64,000 bases of DNA from JBEKUY01 sp049514555. Lineage in GTDB: Bacteria; Acidobacteriota; Terriglobia; Acidiferrales; UBA7541. Made by a program: the position numbers and the translations under genes. The notes under the pieces are model-generated. The model saw only the letters and a program-made list of their open reading frames with translations, had not been told where the DNA came from and did no database searches. The stretch is from the NCBI GenBank assembly GCA_049514555.1, contig JBEKUY010000002.1, forward strand, positions 248,001 through 312,000. Direction: 5' to 3'. Shown piece by piece: positions 8,836 through 18,170 of this stretch. Position 1 is the stretch's first letter, and the number at the start of each line of letters is the position of its first letter.

Positions 8836-11814
8836 ATGAAACCCGTCCCCAAATCTTTCCTATTTGCATCGTTCCTTATGATTTTCCTTCTTCTCGCCGC
8901 CTGCAGCGGGTTGCACAATTCAGGCGGAGGAGTACCCGGGGGAGGCGGTGGGGGCGGATCAGCCACCTTTACGATTGGTGGCCAGGTGACCGGCCTCCAG
9001 GGTTCGGGGCTGGTTCTACAGGATGCCCTCCCGGGGGGCGTTATTGAAACCCTGCCGATCAGCGGCACTGGGACCGTGAGTTTCACGTTTGCGACGAAGA
9101 CGTCAGGCACATATAGCGTAACTGTGCATGCGCAGCCGACGAGTCCCACCCAGACTTGCATAGTAACAAATGGCACGGGCACGGCCGCGGCCAATGTAAC
9201 GAACGTTCAGGTGGCCTGTACGACGGGCACGCTATCCATCGGAGGAACGGTTTCGGGCCTGGTGGGCTCCGGCCTTGTGCTACAAGACAACGGCGGGGAC
9301 AACCTAACCATAACAGCGAACGGCTCGTTCACGTTCCTAACTCTGCTGCCCAGCAACACCGGCTATGCAGTAACCGTTCTGAGCCAGCCCACAAATCCCG
9401 CGCAGGCGTGCGTGGTGACGAATGGCACGGGAACAGCCACGGCGAATGTGACGACCGTTCAGGTAACCTGCTCGGGCGGAACGCTGACGATCGGCGGGCA
9501 GGTAACGGATCTATTGGGCAAGGGGCTGGTGCTGCAGGACAACGGCGGCGACAACCTGACGGTTAATGCGTCAGGGAACTTCACTTTTGCCACGCCGGTC
9601 GCTAACAATGGCCCGTACAAAGTGACGATTCTCACGCAGCCGACAGCTCCAGCACAGACGTGCGTGGTGGCGAACGGCAGCGGCACGGCCACGGTGATTG
9701 TCACGAACGTATCAGTTTCTTGCGGGCCGATTTTCACCATTGGCGGAACGATTACCAACCTCCTGGGCTCAGGGCTGGTTTTGCTGGATAACGGGGGCGA
9801 TAACTTGACCATCACCGCCAACGGCAGCTTCACTTTCAAGACGCCGCTGGCGAACGGCGAAAGCTACGCCGTGACCATCCTCACCCAGCCAACAAACCCG
9901 GCACAGACTTGCACGCTCACGAACCCATCTGGAACGGCTATCGGCAACATCACCAACATTCAGATTTCTTGTTCGTTGCCGAAGTTTACCGTCAGCGGCG
10001 TGGTCGTGGGACTCGTGACCGGCCCACCAGGCAACGACACGGTCGAGATACAGGACAACGCCGGAGACGACCTCTTCGTCACCGGAGATACGAGTTTTAC
10101 GTTCCCCACCCAGTTTACCTACGGCACGACCTACAGCGTTAACCTATTCCTCCTGCCAACGAGCCAGCCGCAGCCCTGCACTGTTTTTAATGCTAGTGCC
10201 GTGATCACGGCCGATGTCTCCAACGTAATCGTGGATTGCCAGCACAATGACTGGGCGTGGATCTTCCCTGGACCGACCCCTACCATAAACCAATATGGAA
10301 CAGCCTCCCTGCCGACCTATACGGTGGGACAGCCCATATTGCCGCCGTCCGGTGCGAACGGTAATACGCCCGGAGGAAGAGACTTCCCCATGGCCTGGAC
10401 CGATACTCAGGGGAGACGGTGGCTTTTTGGCGGCAGCGGCTTCGAAGTCACTCATGCGAACACCAATAATAGACCCGGCTTGCTGAATGATATGTGGGTT
10501 TGGCCAAGTGAGGATGGCTGGTGGAGTCCGGGCGGGTGGATTCCGGCCAATCTGCCGATTGCGCAAGATAGCAGCGGGCTAAACGCGCTCAATACCCAGT
10601 ATTATGCAGTAACGAACTCGCTCCAAGCGCAGGGCACGTATGGCTTTTATGGCACCCTAGGCTCCGGTGTGTCCTGCGCCTCGCTTAACCAAACCCCCGC
10701 TTGCACCTTCCCGGGTTCTCGGTGGGGCGGCGTGACCTGGACCGACGCAGCCGGCAATCTATGGATGTTTGGCGGCCAGGGCTTTGCTGACGCTTCATAT
10801 GGGCTTCTCAATGACGTGTGGGAGTTCACGCCCGGCGTCTACTGCGGCGCAGATGCAGCATGCAACGGAACAACGCCCCCGGCCGCTGGCACGGGCATAT
10901 GGACCGGGACTTGGACGTGGCAGGCAGGCTTGCCCGACGCGAACCAATTGAACTCCGGTACCTTCCCCGGTGGCCGGTGGGCTGCCGCGAACTACACCGA
11001 TGCAGCCGGCAACGTGTGGATGTTTGGCGGACAGGGCTATGATTCCGCAGGCAACCTGGGTGTCCTGAACGACCTATGGAGATACAACATCGGTAGCGCC
11101 ACGTGGACACAGGTTTCCGGCAGTATACTGGCCGACCAAAACGGTGTTTACGGCGCGCAGCCAGGCGTACCAGGTGGGGCTCCAGGCGGCCGAGAAGGCG
11201 CGGTTTTGTGGACCGACGCTTCCGGCACTATCTGGCTCTTTGGCGGGTTCGGCATGGATTCGGTCGGAACCACCGGCGTAACGCCCAATGGAACACCGAA
11301 GGGTGCAACTCTCAACGACCTCTGGAAATTCAGCGGCGGCCAATGGACTTGGGTCGCGGGCAGCAACATTGCCAACCAAAACGGCATTTACGGAACGCCG
11401 ACCGTTGCGGCGGCGACGAACATGCCAGGCTCGCGGTGGGGCTCGGCGGCTTGGAGCGATCCAACAGGGGGAGAGTTGTGGCTCTTCGGCGGCTTCGGGT
11501 ACGGCTCTAGCGTCACCCTCGGCACCGGGTTCCTGAACGATGTTTGGGAATATACAACGAGCACAGGACAATGGACCTGGTGGAAAGGCTCTGCCGACGT
11601 GAACCAGAGCGGCACGTATATCACGGCTCCCTTCAATTATTTCCAGCTCTACTATACAAATAACATCGTCGGGGCACGTCGAGGGGCGGCTCGCTGGCTC
11701 CCAGACGCACTGGGCCACTACGTCTATATCTTCGGCGGGGAAGGCTATGACGCTACTACGGGCGGTCCCTACGGCGAACTCAACGACATCTGGGGATACC
11801 TGCCTTTCCCATGA
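8836..11814 (+). CDS. Large lipoprotein with five tandem beta repeats and a kelch-like domain
   Basis: A 992-residue predicted lipoprotein: the N-terminal signal ends in the lipobox LLAAC, followed by a Gly-rich linker. Residues about 43-470 hold five tandem repeats of about 80-90 residues. Each starts near TIGGxVxGLxGSGLVLQD, has a central NLTITANGSFTF-like stretch, and ends VTNVQVxC with one Cys before the next repeat; the fifth is the most diverged. Residues about 480-992 contain kelch-type motifs such as GSRWGG, WMFGGQG and LNDVWEF, which build a beta-propeller. The ATG at 8836 follows GAGGAGC. The protein is likely surface or periplasmic, with a carbohydrate-binding or adhesive role guessed from architecture only. 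No enzyme motif is seen. Confidence 0.88.
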   Translation: MKPVPKSFLFASFLMIFLLLAACSGLHNSGGGVPGGGGGGGSATFTIGGQVTGLQGSGLVLQDALPGGVIETLPISGTGTVSFTFATKTSGTYSVTVHAQPTSPTQTCIVTNGTGTAAANVTNVQVACTTGTLSIGGTVSGLVGSGLVLQDNGGDNLTITANGSFTFLTLLPSNTGYAVTVLSQPTNPAQACVVTNGTGTATANVTTVQVTCSGGTLTIGGQVTDLLGKGLVLQDNGGDNLTVNASGNFTFATPVANNGPYKVTILTQPTAPAQTCVVANGSGTATVIVTNVSVSCGPIFTIGGTITNLLGSGLVLLDNGGDNLTITANGSFTFKTPLANGESYAVTILTQPTNPAQTCTLTNPSGTAIGNITNIQISCSLPKFTVSGVVVGLVTGPPGNDTVEIQDNAGDDLFVTGDTSFTFPTQFTYGTTYSVNLFLLPTSQPQPCTVFNASAVITADVSNVIVDCQHNDWAWIFPGPTPTINQYGTASLPTYTVGQPILPPSGANGNTPGGRDFPMAWTDTQGRRWLFGGSGFEVTHANTNNRPGLLNDMWVWPSEDGWWSPGGWIPANLPIAQDSSGLNALNTQYYAVTNSLQAQGTYGFYGTLGSGVSCASLNQTPACTFPGSRWGGVTWTDAAGNLWMFGGQGFADASYGLLNDVWEFTPGVYCGADAACNGTTPPAAGTGIWTGTWTWQAGLPDANQLNSGTFPGGRWAAANYTDAAGNVWMFGGQGYDSAGNLGVLNDLWRYNIGSATWTQVSGSILADQNGVYGAQPGVPGGAPGGREGAVLWTDASGTIWLFGGFGMDSVGTTGVTPNGTPKGATLNDLWKFSGGQWTWVAGSNIANQNGIYGTPTVAAATNMPGSRWGSAAWSDPTGGELWLFGGFGYGSSVTLGTGFLNDVWEYTTSTGQWTWWKGSADVNQSGTYITAPFNYFQLYYTNNIVGARRGAARWLPDALGHYVYIFGGEGYDATTGGPYGELNDIWGYLPFP

Positions 11815-11916
11815 GGGGTTCGGCAGACTGATTGGGTTTGGCCGGAGGATTTGGCGGAGGCTGATGCGCTCTTATTGGTTGGGGCGCGCAGCGCCGTGAG
11901 TCGTTGATGGAAGATT

Positions 11917-11991
11917 TGGCAGCATTACCGGGAATCAAACCCGGGTTTCCAGATTGAGAATCCGGCGTCCTAACCCCGGGACGATACCGCC
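11917..11991 (-). tRNA. tRNA-Glu (CTC anticodon)
   Basis: The minus strand folds as a tRNA with acceptor stem GGCGGTA/TGCTGCC (one G-T and one T-G wobble), D-stem GTCC/GGAC, anticodon stem-loop CCGGA-TTCTCAA-TCTGG, and a T-arm with stem CCGGG/CCCGG. The anticodon is CTC, reading GAG. The T-loop is TTTGATT rather than the common TTCGA form. CCA is not encoded. It lies between the kelch lipoprotein gene and the ABC exporter gene. Confidence 0.85.
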
Positions 11992-12083
11992 GTAGCCGAC
12001 GAGTGCGCTGCCAGCGGGAAGAGCGCGCACCCCCTGACAAGGGAAAAGCCTCATCCCTAAAGCGATGAGCTAGTTCACCCTGC

Positions 12084-12098
12084 CTTCAGCGGCTGAAG
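12084..12098. repeat. Short palindrome, possible dispersed intergenic repeat
   Basis: A perfect 15-base dyad CTTCAGC-G-GCTGAAG followed by CCGTGCCCT. From general knowledge, similar intergenic units occur many times in acidobacterial genomes; only one copy was noticed here. No T-tract follows, so it is not called a terminator. Confidence 0.4.
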
Positions 12099-12242
12099 CC
12101 GTGCCCTGCAAAACAAACAATTGCCTTTGAATGATTCCGCCCAGGCTTCCTTCGCGGTTTTTCTTACGTGTATTGGCGCAATCAAAAATCCGAAATTACA
12201 AGCATCGGCGTTTCACGGCAGAAGAGAGCGTGAGGCCAAAAG

Positions 12243-12284
12243 GGATCATGAGTCCGCTTCTCTAACCGCTGAGCTACGGGCCCC
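12243..12284 (-). pseudogene. 5' half of a tRNA-Ile2 gene (fragment)
   Basis: These 42 bases match 8324-8365 at 40 positions and cover the acceptor 5' strand, D-arm and part of the anticodon arm of tRNA-Ile2; the 3' half is missing. Similarity continues about 25 bases beyond the tRNA 5' end (CAACATCCTACAA here, CAACATACTACAA at the intact gene). It cannot make a functional tRNA. It marks a duplication enclosing the kelch lipoprotein and tRNA-Glu genes. Phage or island integration usually duplicates the 3' end of a tRNA, so an ordinary segmental duplication is more likely. Confidence 0.85.
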
Positions 12285-12392
12285 TGCTGCAACATCCTAC
12301 AACGAAAGAGTGGAACAAGGGGCATCGCCCTCGTGTGGTCTCAAGCTCTGCCCGCGCATCGAAACGGAAAGGTCCTCCAGCCCGGGAGAACG

Positions 12393-14312
12393 ATGGCCGC
12401 CGAGAACAGCGCCCGAGAGAAAGACAAAACCGCCAAGGGAAAGCACGCCTGGAGGCTCCTGCCGGACGTCTGGGCGCTGATCAGGCCGAGGCGAGGAATT
12501 CTCGCACTGGGATTCGTTCTCATGGCCATCAACCGGAGCTCGGGACTGATTCTCCCCGCTTCGACGAAATACCTGGTGGATGACGTAATCGGCAAACGCC
12601 AAATCCATCTGTTGATGCCGATCGTGGGGATCGTGCTTGCGGCGACGATCGTGCAAGGGCTTACTTCCTTCTCCCTCACCCAATTGCTCTCCAAATCGGC
12701 GCAGAAGATGATCGCCGACCTCCGCCGCCAGGTGCAGGCGCACATCGGACGTCTGCCGGTGTCTTATTACGACGCGAACAAGACGGGCGCGTTGGTTTCG
12801 CGGATCATGAGCGACGTCGAGGGCATTCGGAACCTGATCGGAACCGGGCTCGTGGAATTCGCCGGAGGGCTGATGACGGCGGTCATCGCGCTGGTTGTCC
12901 TCCTGCGGATCAGCGCGACCATGACCGGCGTGGCCGCGGCCGTCCTGCTGATTTTCAGTGTGGGGCTGAACCGGGCCTTTAAGACCATTCGCCCGATCTT
13001 TCGCGCGCGGCCCAAGATCACCGCGGAAGTCACCGGGCGGCTCACCGAGTCGCTCGGCGGAGTGCGCGTGGTCAAGGGCTACCACGCCGAAGAACGCGAA
13101 GGAAAAATCTTCTCCGCCGGGGTCCAGCGGCTGCTCGACAACGTGCTGAAGACGCTGACCGCGACGTCGCTCATGAGCTTGTCCGCCACGGGCTTGATGG
13201 GCATCGTGAGCGCCGCGATCATACTCCTTGGCGCGCGGCAAATTATTTCAGGCGGGATGACGTTGGGCACGTTTCTGACTTACACGATCTTCCTGGGCTT
13301 GCTGGTGGCGCCGGTTTTCCAGATCGTGGCGATCGGCACGCAGATCACCGAAGCGCTGGCCGGGCTGGAGCGCACCCGCGAGGTTCTGAACGAGAAACCG
13401 GAAGATGAAGCGCCGGGCCGAACCGTGCGGCTGGGACGCATCCGCGGCCAAGTGAAGATGGAAAACGTGAGCTTTGCGTACGATTCCGGCAAGCCCGTCC
13501 TGCACGACGTCAGCTTCCAATCCGAACCGGGCACAGTGACGGCGCTGGTGGGGCCCTCGGGTGCCGGAAAGTCCACCATCATCGGATTGATCGCGGCGTT
13601 TTACGTGCCGACGAACGGACGCGTGATGGTGGATGGCGTGGATCTTGCAGCGGTGATGCTGGACTCCTACCGCACGCAACTCGGCGTCGTGTTGCAGGAG
13701 ACGTTTCTCTTCGACGGCACGATTCGTGAAAATGTGGCCTTTGCCCGGCCCGATGCGAGCGAAGAGGAAATCCTCGCGGCGTGCCACATCGCCAGGGTGG
13801 ACGGGTTCGCGGAGGCGTTCGAGAAAAAGTACGATACCGTGGTCGGCGAGCGGGGAGTGAAACTCTCGGGCGGGCAGAAGCAGCGGGTGTCGATCGCCCG
13901 GGCGATCCTGGCGGATCCGCGCATTCTGATTCTCGATGAGGCCACTTCGAGCCTCGATTCCGAGTCGGAGGCGCTGATCCAGGAAGGGCTGCGTTACCTG
14001 ATGCGCGGGCGAACGACAGTTGTGATCGCGCACCGCTTGTCCACCATTCGGCGCGCCGAACAGATCCTGGTGCTGGAAGCCGGCAGGATCGTCGAACGCG
14101 GCACCCACGAATCGCTTTACGCAGCCGGCGGCCGCTACTACGAACTCTATACCAGGCAACACGGCGTCGAAGCGAACCTCTTTCTCGCTCCCGGCGAAGT
14201 GAGCGAAGAAGCTGAAGAGTCTCGAACTGCAGAAGTGGCGCAAGGCGCCAGCGGTCAGGCGGATTCGATGCTTCCGGACGCCATTCGCTTGATCCGCGGC
14301 CGGGAAAACTAA
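12393..14312 (+). CDS. ABC exporter, fused permease and ATPase (MsbA/multidrug type)
   Basis: A 639-residue half-transporter: a six-helix ABC membrane domain (residues about 30-310) fused to an ATPase domain carrying Walker A GPSGAGKST, Q-loop VLQETFLFDGTI, signature LSGGQKQR, Walker B ILILDEATSSLD and the switch His in IAHRLSTI. It would work as a homodimer exporting lipids or hydrophobic compounds. The ATG at 12393 has GGGAGA upstream; an alternative start 20 codons earlier adds an atypical extension. The last about 40 residues after the ATPase domain are acidic and not conserved. It stands alone, so the substrate is open. Confidence 0.92.
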   Translation: MAAENSAREKDKTAKGKHAWRLLPDVWALIRPRRGILALGFVLMAINRSSGLILPASTKYLVDDVIGKRQIHLLMPIVGIVLAATIVQGLTSFSLTQLLSKSAQKMIADLRRQVQAHIGRLPVSYYDANKTGALVSRIMSDVEGIRNLIGTGLVEFAGGLMTAVIALVVLLRISATMTGVAAAVLLIFSVGLNRAFKTIRPIFRARPKITAEVTGRLTESLGGVRVVKGYHAEEREGKIFSAGVQRLLDNVLKTLTATSLMSLSATGLMGIVSAAIILLGARQIISGGMTLGTFLTYTIFLGLLVAPVFQIVAIGTQITEALAGLERTREVLNEKPEDEAPGRTVRLGRIRGQVKMENVSFAYDSGKPVLHDVSFQSEPGTVTALVGPSGAGKSTIIGLIAAFYVPTNGRVMVDGVDLAAVMLDSYRTQLGVVLQETFLFDGTIRENVAFARPDASEEEILAACHIARVDGFAEAFEKKYDTVVGERGVKLSGGQKQRVSIARAILADPRILILDEATSSLDSESEALIQEGLRYLMRGRTTVVIAHRLSTIRRAEQILVLEAGRIVERGTHESLYAAGGRYYELYTRQHGVEANLFLAPGEVSEEAEESRTAEVAQGASGQADSMLPDAIRLIRGREN

Positions 14313-14509
14313 AACAACCGCCGAGCTTGGGCGCATTCGTTTCCCGAATGTCCTGGTGCATTCATCGAAGCCCTCCGGCGGACCAATGGCGCTGCAACTG
14401 GGCTGTTTCTTGAGCAGCCGGTTTAATGCAAGAATAGGAGAGATTCCGGGCACCCCAATCAAGCCGGGAGTTCGGGCACGCCGCAACGCGGCCTGCGACG
14501 GGAGAAGAC

Positions 14510-16576
14510 ATGCCAGAGACGGCAACCAGCCAGAGTCTCGATCAACTCGTGATCAACACCATCCGCACTCTCTCGATGGACGCTGTGCAGCAGGCCAACT
14601 CCGGGCATCCGGGAGCGCCGATGGCGCTGGCGCCGGTGGCCTATTGCGTCTGGCAGCGCTTCCTGCGTTATGACCCCGAAGATCCCATCTGGCCGAACCG
14701 CGACCGATTCGTGCTGTCGAACGGTCATGCCTCGATGCTGCTCTACAGCGTGCTGCACCTCGCGGGCGTGAAGGCCGTAAGCGCAGACTACAAGATCCTC
14801 GACGAGCCGGCTGTGCCGCTCGACGAGATCAAGCGCTTTCGCCAGCTCGGCAGCAAGTGCCCAGGACATCCCGAGTATCGCTTGACGTCTGGCGTGGAAA
14901 CGACCACCGGTCCACTGGGGCAGGGCGTGACCAACAGCGTCGGCATGGCCATGGCCCGCTGGTGGCTCGCGGCACACTTCAACCGGCCGGGATTCGACCT
15001 GTTCGACTACAACGTTTACGCGCTGTGCGGCGACGGCGACATGATGGAAGGCGTCAGCGGCGAAGCCGCCTCGCTGGCGGCGCACCACCGCCTCTCGAAT
15101 CTCTGTTGGATCTACGACAGCAACCACATCACGATCGAAGGGAAGACCGATCTCGCCTTCAGCGAGGATGTGGGCGCGCGATTTGCCGGATACGGCTGGA
15201 ATGTTGCGCGTGTGAGCGACGCCAACGATTTGCCGCAGCTCGAGCGCGCGCTGGATACCTTCCGCAAGACGCAATTCCGCCCCACTCTGGTCATCGTCGA
15301 GAGCCACATCGCCTACGGCGCTCCGCACAAACAGGACACCAGAGAAGCGCACGGCGAGCCTCTGGGCGAAGCGGAAGTCCGCCTGGCAAAGCTCAGCTAT
15401 GGCTGGCCGGAAGACGCCAAGTTTCTTGTGCCCGAAGGTGTGCGCGAGCATTTTCGCGCGGGAATCGGACGGCGCGGACACGAGGCCCGCGAAGCCTGGA
15501 CCTCGAAATTTGCCGAGTATGAGAAGAAATTCCCCGAGCTAGCCGACGAGCTGCATCCGATGCAGCTCCGCCTCTTGCCCGACGGATGGGACAGGGACCT
15601 CCCGGTCTTCCCCCCGGATGCTAAAGGTTTGGCCACGCGCGACTCCTCCGGCAAAGTGCTGAACGCCGTCGCGAAGAACGTTCCCTGGCTCATCGGGGGT
15701 TCAGCCGATCTGGCTCCCTCAACGAAGACGCTGCTTACCTTTGAAGGCGCGGGCCATTTCCAGGTGGAAACCCGTGACGGCCGGAATTTTCACTTTGGCA
15801 TTCGCGAACACGCCATGAGCGGCATTTTGAACGGGCTGGCCGTCTCCAAGATCCGCCCGTATGGGGCATCGTTCCTCGTGTTCACTGACTATGCGCGTCC
15901 GGCCATCCGGCTGAGCGCCATCATGGAATTGCCGGTCATTTACATTTTCACGCACGACTCGATCGGCGTGGGCGAAGATGGACCCACGCACCAGCCGGTC
16001 GAGCATCTGGCGGCGCTGCGAGCCATACCGGGACTCATTACGCTGCGCCCCGCCGACGCGAACGAAGTGGTCGAAGCATGGCGGACGATCATGCCCATGC
16101 AGCACCAGCCGGTCATGCTGGTGCTGACGCGGCAAGCGCTGCCGACCGTCGACCGCGCCAAGTATGGGTCCGCGGCGGGCGTGGCCCAGGGCGCGTACAT
16201 TTTGGCTGATCCCGACAACGGGCCGCCGGAAGCGCTGTTGCTGGCCTCCGGAAGCGAAGTATCGCTCTGCCTCGAAGCCCACGAGAAGCTGAAGGCTGCG
16301 GGAATCCGGACGCGCGTGGTGAGCATGCCCTCCTGGGAACTATTCGAGCGGCAGAGCCGGGAATACCGGGATAGCGTCTTGCCGCCCGAGATTACGGCGC
16401 GCGTTTCGGTGGAGCAAGCGGTGACGCTCGGCTGGGACCGTTACGTCGGGCCGCGTGGGCGGATGATCGGCATGCACACGTTCGGCGCATCGGCGCCGTT
16501 CAAGGCCTTGTATGCGAAATTCGGCTTTGTGACGGACAACGTTGTCGCTGCGGTGCGCGAGCTCGTCGGGAAGTGA
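14510..16576 (+). CDS. tkt: Transketolase
   Basis: A 688-residue thiamine-diphosphate enzyme moving two-carbon units between sugar phosphates in the non-oxidative pentose phosphate pathway. The N-terminal domain has the substrate-site SGHPGAPMALAP, the GPLGQG turn and the ThDP motif beginning CGDGDMMEG. The central pyrimidine domain and the C-terminal domain (GDxGPTHQPVEHL-like segment) are complete. ATG 14510 follows GGGAG. The next gene, rpiB, starts 7 nt after the stop, so this is the first gene of a tkt-rpiB-tal-pgi operon. Confidence 0.97.
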   Translation: MPETATSQSLDQLVINTIRTLSMDAVQQANSGHPGAPMALAPVAYCVWQRFLRYDPEDPIWPNRDRFVLSNGHASMLLYSVLHLAGVKAVSADYKILDEPAVPLDEIKRFRQLGSKCPGHPEYRLTSGVETTTGPLGQGVTNSVGMAMARWWLAAHFNRPGFDLFDYNVYALCGDGDMMEGVSGEAASLAAHHRLSNLCWIYDSNHITIEGKTDLAFSEDVGARFAGYGWNVARVSDANDLPQLERALDTFRKTQFRPTLVIVESHIAYGAPHKQDTREAHGEPLGEAEVRLAKLSYGWPEDAKFLVPEGVREHFRAGIGRRGHEAREAWTSKFAEYEKKFPELADELHPMQLRLLPDGWDRDLPVFPPDAKGLATRDSSGKVLNAVAKNVPWLIGGSADLAPSTKTLLTFEGAGHFQVETRDGRNFHFGIREHAMSGILNGLAVSKIRPYGASFLVFTDYARPAIRLSAIMELPVIYIFTHDSIGVGEDGPTHQPVEHLAALRAIPGLITLRPADANEVVEAWRTIMPMQHQPVMLVLTRQALPTVDRAKYGSAAGVAQGAYILADPDNGPPEALLLASGSEVSLCLEAHEKLKAAGIRTRVVSMPSWELFERQSREYRDSVLPPEITARVSVEQAVTLGWDRYVGPRGRMIGMHTFGASAPFKALYAKFGFVTDNVVAAVRELVGK

Positions 16577-16583
16577 GGGAGCG

Positions 16584-17048
16584 GTGCATCTCGTTATCGG
16601 CGCGGACCATGCGGGATTTGAGTTGAAGGCGGCCATTGCCGCGTGGCTGCACCGCGAGGGACATGACGTGCTGGATGTGGGCACGCACAGCGCCGACCCG
16701 GTGGATTATCCGGACTACGCGCAGGCCGTGGCGGAAGCAGTCCTCGCCGGAAAGGCCGAACGCGGCATCTTGCTGTGCGGCAGCGGCGTGGGCGCCTCGG
16801 TCGCAGCCAACAAGATTCCCGGCATCCGCGCCGGCCTCTGCCATGACAGCTACTCGGCGCATCAAGGCGTCGAGCACGATGACATGAACGTGCTAGTGCT
16901 CGGGGCCCGAGTCGTGGCCGATGCGCTGGCACATGAGCTCGTCAAGAATTTTCTCGGCGCACGATTCACCGGCGAAGAACGCCACCGGCGCCGGGTGGCG
17001 AAGATCAAAGCCTTGGAGGCCAAGTATGCGACCCGTTCCAGCGACTGA
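16584..17048 (+). CDS. rpiB: Ribose-5-phosphate isomerase B
   Basis: A 154-residue RpiB/LacAB-family protein interconverting ribose 5-phosphate and ribulose 5-phosphate. The N-terminal GADHAGFELK, the active-site Cys in LLCGSGVGASVAANK, and the HDDMNVLVLGARV segment are all present. The start is a GTG at 16584 with GAGGGA 5 nt upstream, only 7 nt after the tkt stop; the ORF extension upstream overlaps tkt and is not conserved. The last 23 nt overlap the start of tal, indicating translational coupling. Confidence 0.93.
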   Translation: MHLVIGADHAGFELKAAIAAWLHREGHDVLDVGTHSADPVDYPDYAQAVAEAVLAGKAERGILLCGSGVGASVAANKIPGIRAGLCHDSYSAHQGVEHDDMNVLVLGARVVADALAHELVKNFLGARFTGEERHRRRVAKIKALEAKYATRSSD

Positions 17049-18150
17049 AAAGAAGGTGGTCAATCCCCTGCGCGCTTTGCAGCAGTACGGGCAATCCGTC
17101 TGGCTCGATTACATCCGCCGCGACCTGCTGACCAGCGGAGAACTCAAGCGGCTGATTGAAGAAGATGGGCTGCGCGGCATGACCAGCAACCCGACGATCT
17201 TCGACAAAGCCATCGGCGGGAGCGCGGATTACGACGGCGCGCTGCGCGCAGCCATCGCCGCCGAGCCGGGCCTGAGCACCAAGGCGCTCTTCGAGCGCGT
17301 CGCCATGGAGGACATTCGCATGGCCGCGGATGCGCTCCGCCCCGTTTACGATTCGAGCGGCGGCGCCGACGGCTATGTCAGTTATGAAGTCGCACCCGAC
17401 CTGGCTTACGACAAGGACACGACGATTGCCGAAGCGAAACGCCTTTTCAAAACCATCGGCAAACCGAACGTGATGATCAAAGTGCCCGGGACAGCCGAAG
17501 GTGTTCTCGCCATCGAGACGCTGATTGCCGAGGGCATTAACATCAACGAGACCCTGATGTTCTCCCTGTCGCATTACGAGGCCGTGGCACAGGCTTACCT
17601 GCGTGGGGTACGGCGAAACAGCCAGCCCAGCCGGATCGCCTCGGTGGCCTCGTTCTTTGTCAGCCGCGTGGACACCGTGGTCGATGCGAAGCTCGAAGCA
17701 ATCGGCACGCCGGAGGCGCTCGCGCTTCAGGGAAAGATCGGCATCGCCAACTGCAAGGTGGTCTATCAGCGCTACAAGGAGCTGTTCACCGGCGCGAGTT
17801 TTGCGGAATTCGCCAAGCGCGGAGCGCGTGTGCAGCGGCCGCTCTGGGCCAGCACCGGCACGAAAAATAAGGCCTATTCCGACGTACTCTACGTCGAGGA
17901 GCTGATTGGCCGGGATACGGTGAACACGCTGCCCCCGGCGACGCTCGATGCTTTCCGCGACCACGGGCGGCCTCGCGCGTCGATCGAGTCCGGCGTCGAA
18001 GAAGCGCGCGCCGCCCTCGCGAGCCTGCGAAAACTGAACGTTGATCTCGAAGCAATTACCAAAACCCTTCAGACGCAGGGCGTCGCGTCGTTCACGGAAT
18101 CGTACGAACAGTTGCTGCGCATGCTCGAGAAGAAGCGCGCTGCGATTTAG
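17026..18150 (+). CDS. tal: Transaldolase, long form
   Basis: A 374-residue TIM-barrel transaldolase transferring a dihydroxyacetone unit between sugar phosphates. The Schiff-base lysine lies in NVMIKVPGT, and GMTSNPTIFDKAI and ASFFVSRVDT are characteristic of the long bacterial type. ATG 17026 has GGAGG 6 nt upstream, inside the end of rpiB. In many cyanobacteria and acidobacteria this type of transaldolase is fused to phosphoglucose isomerase in one chain of about 950 residues; here it stops at 18150 and pgi begins 20 nt later. Confidence 0.96.
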   Translation: MRPVPATEKKVVNPLRALQQYGQSVWLDYIRRDLLTSGELKRLIEEDGLRGMTSNPTIFDKAIGGSADYDGALRAAIAAEPGLSTKALFERVAMEDIRMAADALRPVYDSSGGADGYVSYEVAPDLAYDKDTTIAEAKRLFKTIGKPNVMIKVPGTAEGVLAIETLIAEGININETLMFSLSHYEAVAQAYLRGVRRNSQPSRIASVASFFVSRVDTVVDAKLEAIGTPEALALQGKIGIANCKVVYQRYKELFTGASFAEFAKRGARVQRPLWASTGTKNKAYSDVLYVEELIGRDTVNTLPPATLDAFRDHGRPRASIESGVEEARAALASLRKLNVDLEAITKTLQTQGVASFTESYEQLLRMLEKKRAAI

Positions 18151-18170
18151 GATCCTCACGGGGATACTCG

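Noticed and set aside
8366..12242. Integrative element inserted at the tRNA-Ile2 gene
   Set aside because: The duplicated tRNA part is the 5' half with its flank, not the 3' end, and no integrase or excisionase gene is present; only a duplication is claimed.
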